A DNA stretch of 64,000 nt, taken from Thereva unica. Its lineage: Eukaryota; Arthropoda; Insecta; Diptera; Therevidae. Shown piece by piece: positions 42,161 through 51,836 of the stretch (the stretch's first letter is position 1; each line of letters starts with the position of its first letter). The stretch is from the NCBI GenBank assembly GCA_949987705.1, contig OX465281.1, positions 106,690,266-106,754,265 of the forward strand, given 5' to 3'. The notes below the pieces were generated by a model. That model searched no databases. It saw nothing but the letters and a program-made list of their open reading frames with translations, and was not told the DNA's origin. A program made the translations under genes and the position numbers.

Positions 42161-42389
42161 TTTTTTCCCTTCTCGTGCACTAGTAGTGAACTAGGGCACT
42201 ATTCCACAGCGCATAGGTTTTGTACCTAGGCGAACTTCCCAAACAAAAGCGCACAGGTTTGTACCTAGGCGCATTTCCACCATCAATCAAGCGGGGAGAA
42301 AAAAGCTTCCCTCGCTATACAAAAACAACCTGGTAATGCGGCTCTGCCAGGGCGGATTATATATTCCGGCAATACTCGTGGGATTAATT

Positions 42390-43820
42390 ATGGAGAAAAA
42401 TATTGAAAAGAAACAAAAAAACACTGAAGAGGCACAAAAACAAAGAAAAGCGGCGGAGCTAGGAGACGGGCGAGGGTGCCCAGGTCACCGCCGTCACGGC
42501 GGGAAGACACCACCCAGCCTTTTCTAGCAATAGAGGAGCTAAATGACCCGGACGCTGAGGATCAGGTTGGAGCTGAAGCGGCGGCCGCGATATCCTTGAC
42601 GCCAACGAGCCCACCGGAGCCTTTGGCAACGGAGGATGGAGAGGAAGGCTGGAAACAGCCACAAAGGAGGTCGGCGACCGACTTGGGGCCATGAAGGTCC
42701 TACTCTCTGGGATGATGGCATCGACGGGCAAGCAGAAAAACGTGAACATGGAGATTAAGCAGGGGCTGCCGAAGCTCCAATATCTCACTGACATGGCGGC
42801 TTCTGCTATCCAGGAGATAGACAAAATTAAGAAGAGCTTGGCCGAAGTCCCTCAACGGGCCCCCCACGGCCGCAGGCGGCAGCAAGCGGAAGGCAACAGG
42901 CTCTCCGAAAATCGAGGTGCTGAGGAACTCAAAGAAGCCACGAGCTGTCGCTCAGCTAACTGCCGTCGCCCAGCCCGCGACCGCTCCGCGACCCATGACA
43001 GCCGCTCCGCCCACAACTGAGGGCTAATGGTTAGAGGTAGTGGGAAAAAAGAGAAGGAAAAGGAAGGAGAGGGCGGAAAAAACTGGCCAGAAGCCCGAGG
43101 ACGCCGAAAACTGAGGGGACGGAGAAAGCGGAAGGGAGGGAAGAGAAAACCCGACGCGGTGCTCCTGACCCCCTCCGAAGGCTCAACCTTCGCGGAAGTA
43201 GTCAAGGCCATCCGAGAGAAGGTTGAAGCGGCAAAGATCGCAGTGGAGGTCAGAGCGGTCCGGCAGACCAGAGCCGGCGGGTACTCTTGGAACTGGGGAA
43301 GGCTACCGCCTAAAACAAGGCAACACTAACAAGCGTCCTGAGATCGGCGGTAGGAGGTACGAGCACCGTCAGGGAGCTGGTACCGAAATCGGTCCTCGAA
43401 ATAAAAGATTTCGACAGCTGGACCACGGCGGAGGTCGAGGAAGCGCTGAGAAGGGCGCTCCCTGACTTCACCGGGGATATCCAACAACGCCTGGCCTATG
43501 ATAGGATGGAGGAGGCTGCCGCCTCGAAGATCCTGGAGAGTGGGCGGGTGCGGGTGGACAGATGCCAAGTGAGACGCGGGGCGGAAGTGAAGCGCTGCTT
43601 CCGCTGCCTCGAATACGGGCATCTTAGCTCAGCCTGCAAAGGACCAGACCGGAGCAAGCTGTGCTACCGCTGTGGCGGGGCGGACCACAAGAGCGCGAGA
43701 TGTACGGCGGACCCCTTGTGCTTCCTGTGTTCCCCGGGGAATTTGGGGAACACAAATCACATGGCAGGATCGAAAGGCTGTAAAGCCTTTCCGGAGGTTT
43801 CGGTGAAGGCTTCGCGATGA
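42390..43820 (+). pseudogene. R1-type ORF1 (Gag-like), decayed
   Basis: The first ATG at 42390 gives a Lys/Glu/Gln-rich start. The frame changes several times (42476-42694, 42691-43020, 43027-43329). The last part, from about 43506, holds three zinc knuckles in a row: CFRCLEYGHLSSAC, CYRCGGADHKSARC and CFLC...H...C, the RNA-binding end of R1-type ORF1. ORF2 starts within the last codons. Confidence 0.75.
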
Positions 43821-46089
43821 CCTGTATACTACAGGCAAATTTCCACAGGAGCAGGACGGCCCATGACCTCTTAGCTCAGCTCTGCACCGAGAAAGGCGCT
43901 GATATAGTGTTTATCAGCGAACAGTATCGGGAAAGAGCTGGGCTGGGATGGCACACTGACGACCTCGGTACTGCGGGCATCTGGATCCCAAACCCAAGAA
44001 ACTTTTGTATCGATGGAGTGGGATCCGGATGCGGCCACGTTTGGGTGAAACACCGCACCACGGTGTATGTGAGTGTGTATCTCACCCCAAGCGACCGGAT
44101 AGACGACTTCCAGGGAAAACTGGACGGTCGCTGGGTTCTTTAATGCCAGAGCTGTTGAATGGGGGAGACCCGGCCTAACTCCCGCGGAAGGAGGGTGATG
44201 GACATGGTGTCCCGGTTGGGGCTAGTAGTGCTCAACACCGGCTCCACGCCCACTTTCAGAAGGCCTGCCCATAGGGGGACAATCCCAGACGTCTCCCTAG
44301 CCAATGAACATCTAGCAGCGCGAGTGGTAGATTGGAAGGTGATCGAAGACTTCACGGGAAGCGATCACCAGTACATCATGTTCCAGGTACGTGATGTACG
44401 GCCGGCTACCACTGCTGATTTGCGTGCCCCCCAGATGGAACGTCCGGGGATTGAACCCTGTGACGTTCTCCGAAGCTCTGGAGCGTTGCCAGCAATCCCT
44501 GCCAGCCATTCCCGAAGGTCTATCGCCATCTAAACGGGCGGAACGGGTGACCGCACGTACAATGCGAATCATTCGGGCCGCTTGCGAGGGAGCAGTGCCG
44601 CGACGCGGGTCGAACCGACGAGGCCGTCCTGCTTACTAGTGGACGGACGAGATCGCGGAACTCCGCAGGACGTGCCTACGACTCCGTCGGCAGGTACAGA
44701 GGGCGAGAGTTCGCGATATCTACGCAGCCCCTTTGGCAAGCTATCAAATGTAGCCAGCGGAGATGCTGGAGGGCCCTCATGCAGGATGTGGACCGAGACA
44801 TGTGTGGACTAGGGTACAGAATCGTCACAAAGAGGCTAGGAGCTTTTGCTCAAGGATCCCCCAGGGACCCAGTCGCTTTGGACGGTATCGTGAGTACTCT
44901 TTTCCCCACCCATCCGCGGCGACCGCCCAAGCAACCACTGCCCTCGGAGTGAAGAGGAGCTTATAGTGGCCGCTCGTTCGATGCGTAACCGGAAGGCTCC
45001 TGGTCCAGACGGCCTTCCAGCAGAAATAGTGAAGGCAGTGGTTTCCAGTCACCCCTCTCTTTTGCTGGACATGTACAACTCGTGCCTGAAGGCGGGCAGA
45101 TTTTCTGTTTGCTGGAAAGTCGCACGTCTTGTACTAATCAGCAAGGGTGGGGGGGCGACAGAAACGGCGGCGCCCTACAGACCTCTGTGTATGCTGGACA
45201 CGACCGGGAAGCTACTGGAGAAACTCCTACGGCCTGGCCTTCACAAGGCCGTACGCGCGGCGGGAGACTTGGCAGCCAGACAGTTCGGCTTCCGACCGGG
45301 CCGCTCTACTATTGATGCGGTCCAACAGGTAGTCGAGGTTGCCAGGTCAACGGAGCGGGGGAATCACTTCTCCCGGCACGTGTGCCTCCGGGCCACTTTG
45401 GACGTGAAAAACGCGTTCAATTCGGTTAGGTGGGACAGGGCGTTGAGGTTGATGGAGCGCGACTTCATACTCCCTCAGTACCTGCAAAGGATGCTGGGGG
45501 ACTATCTGAATGAGCGCTTCATAGAATACGAAACCGACGATGGCTTCCGAAGGAGGGAAGTAACATCTGGGGCCGCCCAGGGCTCCATTCTGAGTCCCGA
45601 CGTATGGAGTATTTCCTACTACGCGTTGAAGATGTCCGAGGGTGTTTTCCTGGTTGGGTACGCAGACGACGTCGCGGTGATCATCACTGCTAGAAACGTC
45701 GTTGTCGCGCTGGGAGGGTGATTCCAGGGGCAGGTGGACATTCCTCCTGATCGGCCAGCTGAACACCTGGGTGGACCGGGAGTTCGGCGAGGTACCTTAC
45801 CCAATTTTTAACAGGGCACGGTCTTTTCCGTGCGTACCTGAAGAAAATGGGTAAAGTGGCGGAACCCGCGTGCCCCTACGGGGACTCCGCTTCGGACGAC
45901 GCCTACCACACATTCTTCGAATGTATCAGGTGGCATGTCGAACGAAGCGCGTTGGAAAGAGTGTTCGGAAACATGAACCCCGACACAATTGTTGGGACAA
46001 TGCTCCGAGGCCCCGAGGAATGGTTGAGGGTGGCGCGGTTTGTCCAGACCATCCTGAAGACGAAGAAAACGGAGACGGAAGTTCGCTGA
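43817..46089 (+). pseudogene. R1-type ORF2 (endonuclease-RT), decayed
   Basis: The endonuclease starts at 43817 (LQANFHRSRTAHDLL, then IVFISEQYRE). Its end is at about 44159-44400 (LGLVVLNTGSTPTFRR, TGSDHQYI); a deletion near 44140 removes its middle. After a broken stretch (44400-44960), the RT reads from 44966: RNRKAPGPDGLPAEIV, YRPLCMLDTTGKLLEK, QFGFRPGRSTIDAVQ, LDVKNAFNSVRW, GAAQGSILSPDVW and VGYADDVAVI. The thumb and the region up to 45840 are deleted; the C-terminal zinc motif (EPACPYGDSASDDAYHTFFEC) closes it at 46089. Confidence 0.8.
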
Positions 46090-46320
46090 TCTGTCTCCAC
46101 GGAGCCCTGGCTTCTTCTCGCCAATGATCGGAGGGGACACGATAAGGGCCACGTCGGTGACGCCCACCCGAAGAATGGCTCGCGGCGGTGCCGGGTGGGG
46201 AAATCGTCACAGAAAGGGGTGGTGAGTTTAGTCAGTAGGAATCTGACCCTACCGTCTGAGTGCGGATCCTCAGCGGTGTCTATGTAAGATTCTCACCATC
46301 CCTCGTCAAAAAAAACAAAT

Positions 46321-46790
46321 GACCGGGCCGGAAAACCGGGCCGCTCTACTATTGATGCGGTCCAAAAGGTGGACGAGGTTGCCAGGTCAACGGAGCGGGG
46401 GAATCACTTCTACCGGCACGTGTAGGCCAATTCGGTCAGGTGGGACAGGGCGTTGAGGGCGATGGCACGCGACTTCGAACTCCCCAGTACCTACGGAGGA
46501 TGTTGGGGGACTACTTGAATTTGCGCTTCGAGTACGAGACCACCAATGGCTTGCTTAGATGGGAGATTACATCTGGGGCCGCCCAGGGCTCTATTCTGGG
46601 GCCCGACATCTGGAACATCTCCTATGACGGGCTCCTGCGTTTGGAGATACCTGAGAGCGTTTGCGTTGAAGGTGATTCCAGGGGCAGGTGGACAGCCCGC
46701 CTGATCGGCCACCTGGGTGAACAGGGAGTTCGGGGAGGTGGATTACTACCTTACCCAGTTTCTGACGGGGCACGGTCTATTCGATTCCTT
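46321..46790 (+). pseudogene. Second R1-B fragment in tandem
   Basis: The sequence from 46337 repeats 45294 onwards (CCGGGCCGCTCTACTATTGA) with scattered differences and small deletions, including about 50 bp around the catalytic FNS segment. It ends in the region before the zinc motif. It lies directly after the A-rich tail of the first copy. Confidence 0.8.
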
Positions 46791-46874
46791 ACAACTAACT
46801 TGAGAACAATTTTCCTCGGTGTAACCCTGTTTTTCCAACGGCGGAGAGTTAATTTATTCCATTTAAGGAAATCA

Positions 46875-47669
46875 GGGCCTGTACTCCCGAAGACGAGACG
46901 ATGAGGAAACGAAACGAAATAACGAGACGAGACGAAAATATATTTCCTACTCCTGAAGACGATAATCTCGTAATGCCTTGCGTTTGTAAATTTTGACTTA
47001 TTATGCAAAACAAATTAAAACTATCAAAATAATTAACAATCCCAACATACAATTTAACTAGCACTAACGTCTAAACGAAGGCGATTACAAATATGTCATC
47101 GTTTTTTTTATGTGAAAGACTAGAGTCACAGGAAACGCCCTTTATACTGTGTCGACATTCTATTTTCTTCATATAGAGTGCAATGTCGAACAGCAGCTCT
47201 AGTCGGGGAAGAAAGGAACTGTCACAACCTACCCGCGATATTTGTAGTCCACCCTACTTCCAACCATTACTGTCGCGACTTTTGACATCGGGGCATCGAG
47301 AAACAACTCGCTGGAGTGTTATGCCTCCTGAAACGAGTTGAATCTCATGAACCAACCGATGACATGCGCTTTTTGGTAGAGCGGGGAAGGGCTAAGGAAG
47401 GCTATGACAGGAGGGATCAGGAATGTAAAGAGGGAAGAAGAAAGAAGGAAAGTTATGTGGGTGGGAAAGTGGAAAAGGCGAAGGACCGTGGGGCTGGCCG
47501 GGATTCGAACCCGGGACCTCTGGGATAGTAGCCAGGCGCCTTACTCCCTAGGCTACCGAGGCCCCCCTCGGTTTGTTTAGACGTAAACGAGACGATAACG
47601 TCTTCCAAGGTAGTATTTTGACAAAACGGTTTCGTTTTCGTTTCGTTTCGTCTTCGGGAGTACAGGCCC
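46875..47669. mobile_element. TIR element carrying SINE-C
   Basis: GGGCCTGTACTCCCGAAGAC at 46875 and its complement ending at 47669 are exact inverted ends; the neighbouring GAAACGAAACG stretches are also complementary. Without the SINE it is about 330 bp, non-coding. The flanks do not give a clear duplication. It is inserted at the end of a decayed ORF1-like gene. Confidence 0.8.
47102..47566 (-). mobile_element. tRNA-derived SINE (SINE-C)
   Basis: Minus orientation: head at 47566 (GGGGGCCTCGGTAGCCTAGG), B box near 47510 (GGGTTCGAATCCC), T/C-rich body, tail at 47102. It closely resembles SINE-D at 48472. Confidence 0.9.
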
Positions 47670-47848
47670 AGATGTTGAGCTGAAAAAAAGCCATTCGTAT
47701 CTAGCGGGTATAGTCACCTTTAAGTTTTTAATCTTCTTTTTACGCGATCCTACTTCTTCGCAATTGGCGGTTTGACGGAGAAGTCTTGGAGAAATAATCT
47801 GCTTACCCAAGACGATTGTGGTGTCGCTATCGTGCTTCGCAGGGCTTG
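47670..47848 (-). pseudogene. ORF1-like gene, distal part, cut off by BEL-2
   Basis: The minus-strand frame (SPAKHDSDTTIVLGKQIISP, then VTIPARYEWLFFSS) is open through the whole stretch and lines up in frame with the piece at 59343-59945 once BEL-2 and one GCTTG are ignored. Identity unknown; see the proximal part. Confidence 0.6.
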
Positions 47849-47854
47849 TGTTTA

Positions 47855-47996
47855 ATCGCAATACGTGAATATATGATATCAGCTGTACGATTTCATACCA
47901 ATGTTCAATTGCATACGTGATATAGGATATCAGCTGTACAATTAATGTCAATGGTTGATCGCATACGTGACATGGATATTAGCTGTACGATTAATA
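47855..47996. repeat. Three imperfect ~45-bp repeats in the LTR
   Basis: Each unit has GCATACGTGA-like and GATATCAGCTGTACGATT-like parts; copies begin near 47856, 47911 and 47959. The same three occur in the other LTR at 57285-57425. The spacing suggests a cluster of protein-binding sites, but that is inference. Confidence 0.75.
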
Positions 47997-48215
47997 CCCA
48001 GGCCCAAATTGATGTACCTCTGAAATACAAATTTGAGGAATTGGGTAGCAAAGTAAAATAATAACACTCGGTTAATACTTCAAACTTGTTTTGTTTTTAT
48101 TCAGAAAAATTATAAAATTTATTTAAAAAAAATAATAATAAAAAGGAGCCGTCGTGTGATGTCCTGGTGTTAGTTACGGATTCCCACGTTGAATTTTTTA
48201 TTGCAGTGTAAATGT

Positions 48216-48452
48216 TGCAAACGTATATAGAACCACATTTAACTTCAGGCATATTGTGGCTCTCTACTGTTTGATTCTTTTTTATGTTTTTGTATTATTA
48301 AATTGAAGCAAACGTATATAGAACCAAATTTAACCTTCTGGCATATTTTTGGTTCTCTACTGTTGTAATTTTGTTTAAATGAATTCGAATCAAACGCATA
48401 CAGAACCAAATTTAACCCTTAGGCATATTATGGTTCTCTACTGTTTGTTGTA
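48216..48452. repeat. Three ~80-bp tandem repeats in the LTR
   Basis: The unit contains CAAACGTATATAGAACCA, TTTAAC, GGCATAT and GGTTCTCTACTGTT; AGAACCA and TGGTTCT can pair, so each unit can form a hairpin. Copies start near 48217, 48308 and 48391, and in the other LTR near 57646, 57742 and 57828. Confidence 0.8.
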
Positions 48453-48471
48453 TGTATGTGTACTTGCTGTT

Positions 48472-48939
48472 GGGGGCCTCGGTAGCTTAGGGTGTAAGGC
48501 GTCTGGCTACTATCCAAGAGGTCCCGGGTTCGAGTCCCGGCCAGCCCCACGGTCCTTCGCCTTTTCCACTTTCCCACCTACATAACTTTCCTTCTTTCTT
48601 CTTCCCTCTTTACATTCCTGATTCCTTCTGTCATAGCCTTCCTTAGCCCTTCCCCGCTCCACCAAAGCGCATGTCATCGGTTGGTTGATGAGATTCAACT
48701 CGTTTCAGGAGGCATAACACTCCAGCGAGTTGTTTCTCGTTGCCCCGATGTCAAAGTCGCGACAATAATGGGTGGCAGTAGGTGGACTGAAAAATATCTC
48801 TGGTAGGTTGTGACAGCTCCTTCCTTCCCCGACTAGAGCTGCTGTTCGACATTGCACTCTATATGAAGAAAATAGATTGTCAACAGTATAAAGGGCCTTT
48901 CCTGAGACTCTAGTCTTTCACATAAAAAAAAAAAAAAAA
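48472..48939 (+). mobile_element. tRNA-derived SINE (SINE-D), best copy
   Basis: Head GGGGGCCTCGGTAGCTTAGG with A box, B box GGGTTCGAGTCCC at about 48526, a T/C-rich body, a ~70-bp 3' part resembling the local LINE tail, and a 17-base A-tail. The other BEL-2 LTR (57891-57910) is the empty site: GTGTACTT continues directly to ACCC there. ACTT is found on both sides of the SINE. The B box and A box would allow Pol III transcription. Confidence 0.95.
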
Positions 48940-49203
48940 CTTACCCAATCAATTTTTCGCTGAACTAACACCTGAGATCACACTAGCTCAAAGCATACCA
49001 TGATCTCCGTGGAAAGTTCCTTGTGAAAAGATAAAAGACGAGAGAGCGAGCCTATGAAAATGTTCTGTTTATATAGGCTCGACAAAAACGGGACTAGCCG
49101 AACTGCACTATCGACATGTGAATATTTTTCAATTATTAATAATTTAGATAATATGCGTCCCTTAATAGCATAATTATGCTGTAAAAATTCATGCATGATT
49201 TTT

Positions 49204-50014
49204 GACGTGACAACGTCTATTAAAACGATGAACGCCGGCTGCATGCACGAAAAATGATGACTCATTGTCCCGTTATGTCCCGTTAGTCCCGTTAGTCCCG
49301 TTAGTCCCGTAAGTCCCGTAGTAATTTTAATAAAAATTTGATTGTAGTAATCTTAAAAATTTGATTAAAATTGTCAAAAATTGTCAACAATAATATTTGT
49401 TGTGGATTCTCGATTGTGAAAAAGCGCAGCAATGTGATGTCAAAGCAGCAGTATTGCGAGTTTCTTCGAACCCCCAATCCGGAATAACGGGAGATCATCC
49501 TTGAAGTCATACACCGATTACATGGTTGTGGAGATGGCATTTTGGAAGCGCTACAAATTTTCTTCACCGGGTCGGCGGGCTGTGGAAAAACTTACACATT
49601 AAAGTGCCTTATGGAAACGTACAACCGATACACTCAGGAGCACAACTCGATGAACAACGCCTACATTGCCTGTGCAAGCACAGGTAAAGCCGCTGTACTT
49701 CTTGGTGGCACTACAGTGCATTCAGCGTTTCGTCTCACAACTTCTCGCGTGACAAAACTCTTATCCACAGAAAATTTGCAAGGCTACAGAAACATGTTCG
49801 TTGGCGTCAAAGCTGTTTTCGTCGACGAGATCAGCATGTTAAGTTCAGCCATTCTTCAAAAAATCAACTACCGACTGCAGCAGATTAACGGCTTTTATGA
49901 CAAACCATTCGGAGGCATCCACGTCATATTATGCGGAGATTTCAGACAGCTACCACGGTCTCATGACGTTGTCACGTTAAACTATCGTCCGTAAACCCTC
50001 TTTACAGACAACAA
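49204..50014 (+). mobile_element. Helitron-like fragment inserted in the LTR
   Basis: The other LTR lacks these 811 bp. ATTTTT is present on both sides (49198-49203, 50015-50020) but once in the empty site. The left part has GACGTGACAACGTC, a near-palindrome, and several copies of GTTAGTCCC at 49267-49318. The interior codes for a Pif1-type helicase segment, as in Helitrons and Helentrons. No Rep domain is present. Confidence 0.7.
49530..49994 (+). pseudogene. Pif1-type helicase, N-terminal motor segment
   Basis: About 150 residues of a superfamily-1 DNA helicase: Walker A in FFTGSAGCGKTYTLKCL, motif Ia around STGKAAVLLGGTTVHSAF, Walker B in VFVDEISML and motif III in GDFRQLP. It stops after NYRP, leaving out the second RecA-like half. 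In Helitrons this domain follows the Rep nuclease. The piece looks like a cut from such a protein, or a captured host helicase segment. Confidence 0.85.
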
Positions 50015-50439
50015 ATTTTTCAGATGTAAATTTATATCAAATTGTGAGTAATATTTATGTTTTTCGCATTTTAATTTTTCAAAAAAAAAATGGCGACGAA
50101 CAATTTATTTCCTCTATTTTATAACTATTTCCATCCCTTTCACTTCCTGCTCCTTGCACTTCTCTTTCCCTCTTATGTACTCTTATGTAAAAACATATTT
50201 ATTTAAATATCTTTTTATTAGTACATAAATTTGCCATTCTGGCACCACCAATCGAACGCGCATAAAATTTTACATCAATTTGATGTATCATAGTGTGTCA
50301 GTGCATAAAGTTTGACGTTTCCGCGCTGTCATAAGTTGTTCGCGACGTCGCGGTTTATTTCGCGTATTCATGCCTGGCTCGCGTAGTTCAGGTACGTGTG
50401 TGTATTCAAGTGAAGTTTTAGTGTTTGTGTAATGGTTTC

Positions 50440-51195
50440 ACATGTGAATAATGTGTTGTTTGGTGGTTTTCTGAGGGCGCTGGATAAAATTTTCATTAAG
50501 GTAGGTTATGTTGTTTACGTTTTGCATGTAATAATTATAGCATTAATTGTCCATTTGTATTTATTTCGAAGCATGATATATGTTAATTAGAATGTACTTT
50601 AATATTTTGTTGCATGATATGTAGTCAACTTATATTATTTCATGATTTTTTTGCAACTTTTAATTTGACATGTTGTTGTTGTTGTTTTCTTGTAAATTCT
50701 TATGTTGTTTACTTTGTAGCATACTTGTTGGGGTTTTGAACATATTTGTTATGTATTTAATTCATTAATTCATGTTTTTTTGTTAATTTCAGATTTGAAG
50801 TCCTACTGGAAAACAGGTAAGTATAGTATCGTTGTTTATATTTGTATACATATACTAATTCTGTTTTCGTTTTAGGTGTCATTCCTGGAAGCAGGTGAGT
50901 ATAAGGTATCATAAAATTTATTTTGTACAGCATTAACCATTGTTTATTTTCAGGTTCTTAGCTGCTTTTTTTAGTTTTAAGAAAATTTGTAATATTTATT
51001 ATCAATGTATTTATTATAATTCAATTATGTATAGATTTAAGTATTTATAAGTTTAAAATTCATTTATGTACAATTGTATAAAATTTTTAATATATTGTAA
51101 TTTTTTTATATTTTATGTTTTAAATGTATATTTCTTTCCATTTTTTTATATATAGGGTTGTATTTTAGAAATGTTTAATTATTGTGAACTGAACA
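50440..51195 (+). other. Exon-like structure on the antisense strand of the 3' LTR
   Basis: Plus-strand splice signals in order: donor AAG/GTAGGT after 50500; acceptor TTAATTTCAG ending 50792; a 24-nt exon (50793-50816) with donor GTAAGTAT; acceptor CGTTTTAG ending 50875; a 19-nt exon (50876-50894) with donor GTGAGTAT; acceptor TATTTTCAG ending 50953. Introns 2 and 3 are both 59 nt, close to the common minimum for insect introns. The same signals stand in the other LTR. Confidence 0.5.
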
Positions 51196-51725
51196 TACTC
51201 CGCCCCGTTGAACGGTCACGTTCAAGATGAAGGAGTTTACTGATGCCCCTTTTGTGGTAATGATGAAAGACAATTCGTCCATCGGCCTTTACTTGCAGTC
51301 GTGCTTGATGACGATTCGGCAGATTGATTGTCTTTTCCTTCCTTTTTTTTGCTCGTATGCCGTGAAAGTCAATTTTTCGTATCACGCTGCGAGGCAAGAA
51401 TAAGCTTTCTCCTTCGCGCGTGATGAAGCGCTGAAAGCAATTTTGGGCACGTTCATCTAACTCGGTCAGCGTTGTGGTTGGTTTCAAGGCTTCTAAATTG
51501 TAGGTGAAGCGTCCATTAATAATAGCTGGCTTTTCCAAAACTGGGGCTGATGACGACGATGGTTTGTTGATGTCACTAGGCGTGGCTATAATCTTTCGGT
51601 GGTGGTGACGGGCTGGAGAGATCAATAATCTCGCAATCTATATCTAAAAAAGGGCTGCCGGGTGGATATAGTAAACTATCTTCCACTGCGGCCAGGTCTT
51701 CCTCAGTATAATCGTATTCGGATGT
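51179..51725 (-). pseudogene. BEL-2 extra frame after pol, unknown
   Basis: On the minus strand an acceptor (T-run then ACAG) ends at 51726, after which a frame encodes an acidic part (YDYTEEDLAAVEDSLLYPPG, IDLSSPSPPP). A one-base change then moves to a second frame of about 145 residues (LEALKPTTTLTELDERAQNC, REGESLFLPRSVIRKIDFHG, KKRKEKTINLPN) that runs just into the 3' LTR. I recognise no family. Its place after pol and behind an acceptor is where an accessory or envelope gene would sit, but there is no signal sequence or membrane segment. Confidence 0.45.
51196..51213 (-). promoter_or_regulatory. BEL-2 polypurine tract
   Basis: On the minus strand AACGGGGCGGAGTA directly precedes the 3' LTR. 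The tract is short and broken by pyrimidines, but its place is right. Confidence 0.55.
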
Positions 51726-51836
51726 CTGTAAAAAAAACTATCAGGTTAGCATGGACAGAGTGGGATTAGGTTGTAAATTTGGATTTACGACACAACATGA
51801 AACGTAAAACACTTATGCTGGTGCTCCTTCTTGGAG

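Larger units (their letters stand above)
42165..46317 (+). mobile_element. R1-clade LINE, near full length but decayed (R1-B)
   Basis: The copy starts just after the BEL-1 3' end. A 5' UTR with two copies of a 30-bp unit (GCGCA.AGGTTTTGTACCTAG at about 42210 and 42249) is followed by ORF1, ORF2, a 3' UTR shared with R1-A, and a short A-rich tail at 46306-46320. Many frameshifts. Confidence 0.8.
47849..51195 (-). repeat. BEL-2 3' LTR with two later insertions
   Basis: Without SINE-D (48466-48939) and the helicase fragment (49204-50014) it has about 2.06 kb, like the other LTR. Both LTRs carry the same internal repeats and the same plus-strand exon-like structure. Confidence 0.95.

Noticed and set aside
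48472..48545. tRNA-like gene (also near 22345-22421 and 47492-47566)
   Set aside because: A and B boxes are present, but each is the head of a ~460-bp SINE with a shared body and A-tail; the cloverleaf does not close properly.
48978..49265. Minus-strand frames in both BEL-2 LTRs (also 57939-58157)
   Set aside because: They span non-coding LTR sequence, are truncated by the insertion in one copy and show no domain.
49198..50020. Polinton/Maverick insertion, because of the 6-bp duplication
   Set aside because: No terminal inverted repeats and no Polinton gene; the helicase fits Helitron-type elements, and a T-run makes the duplication ambiguous.
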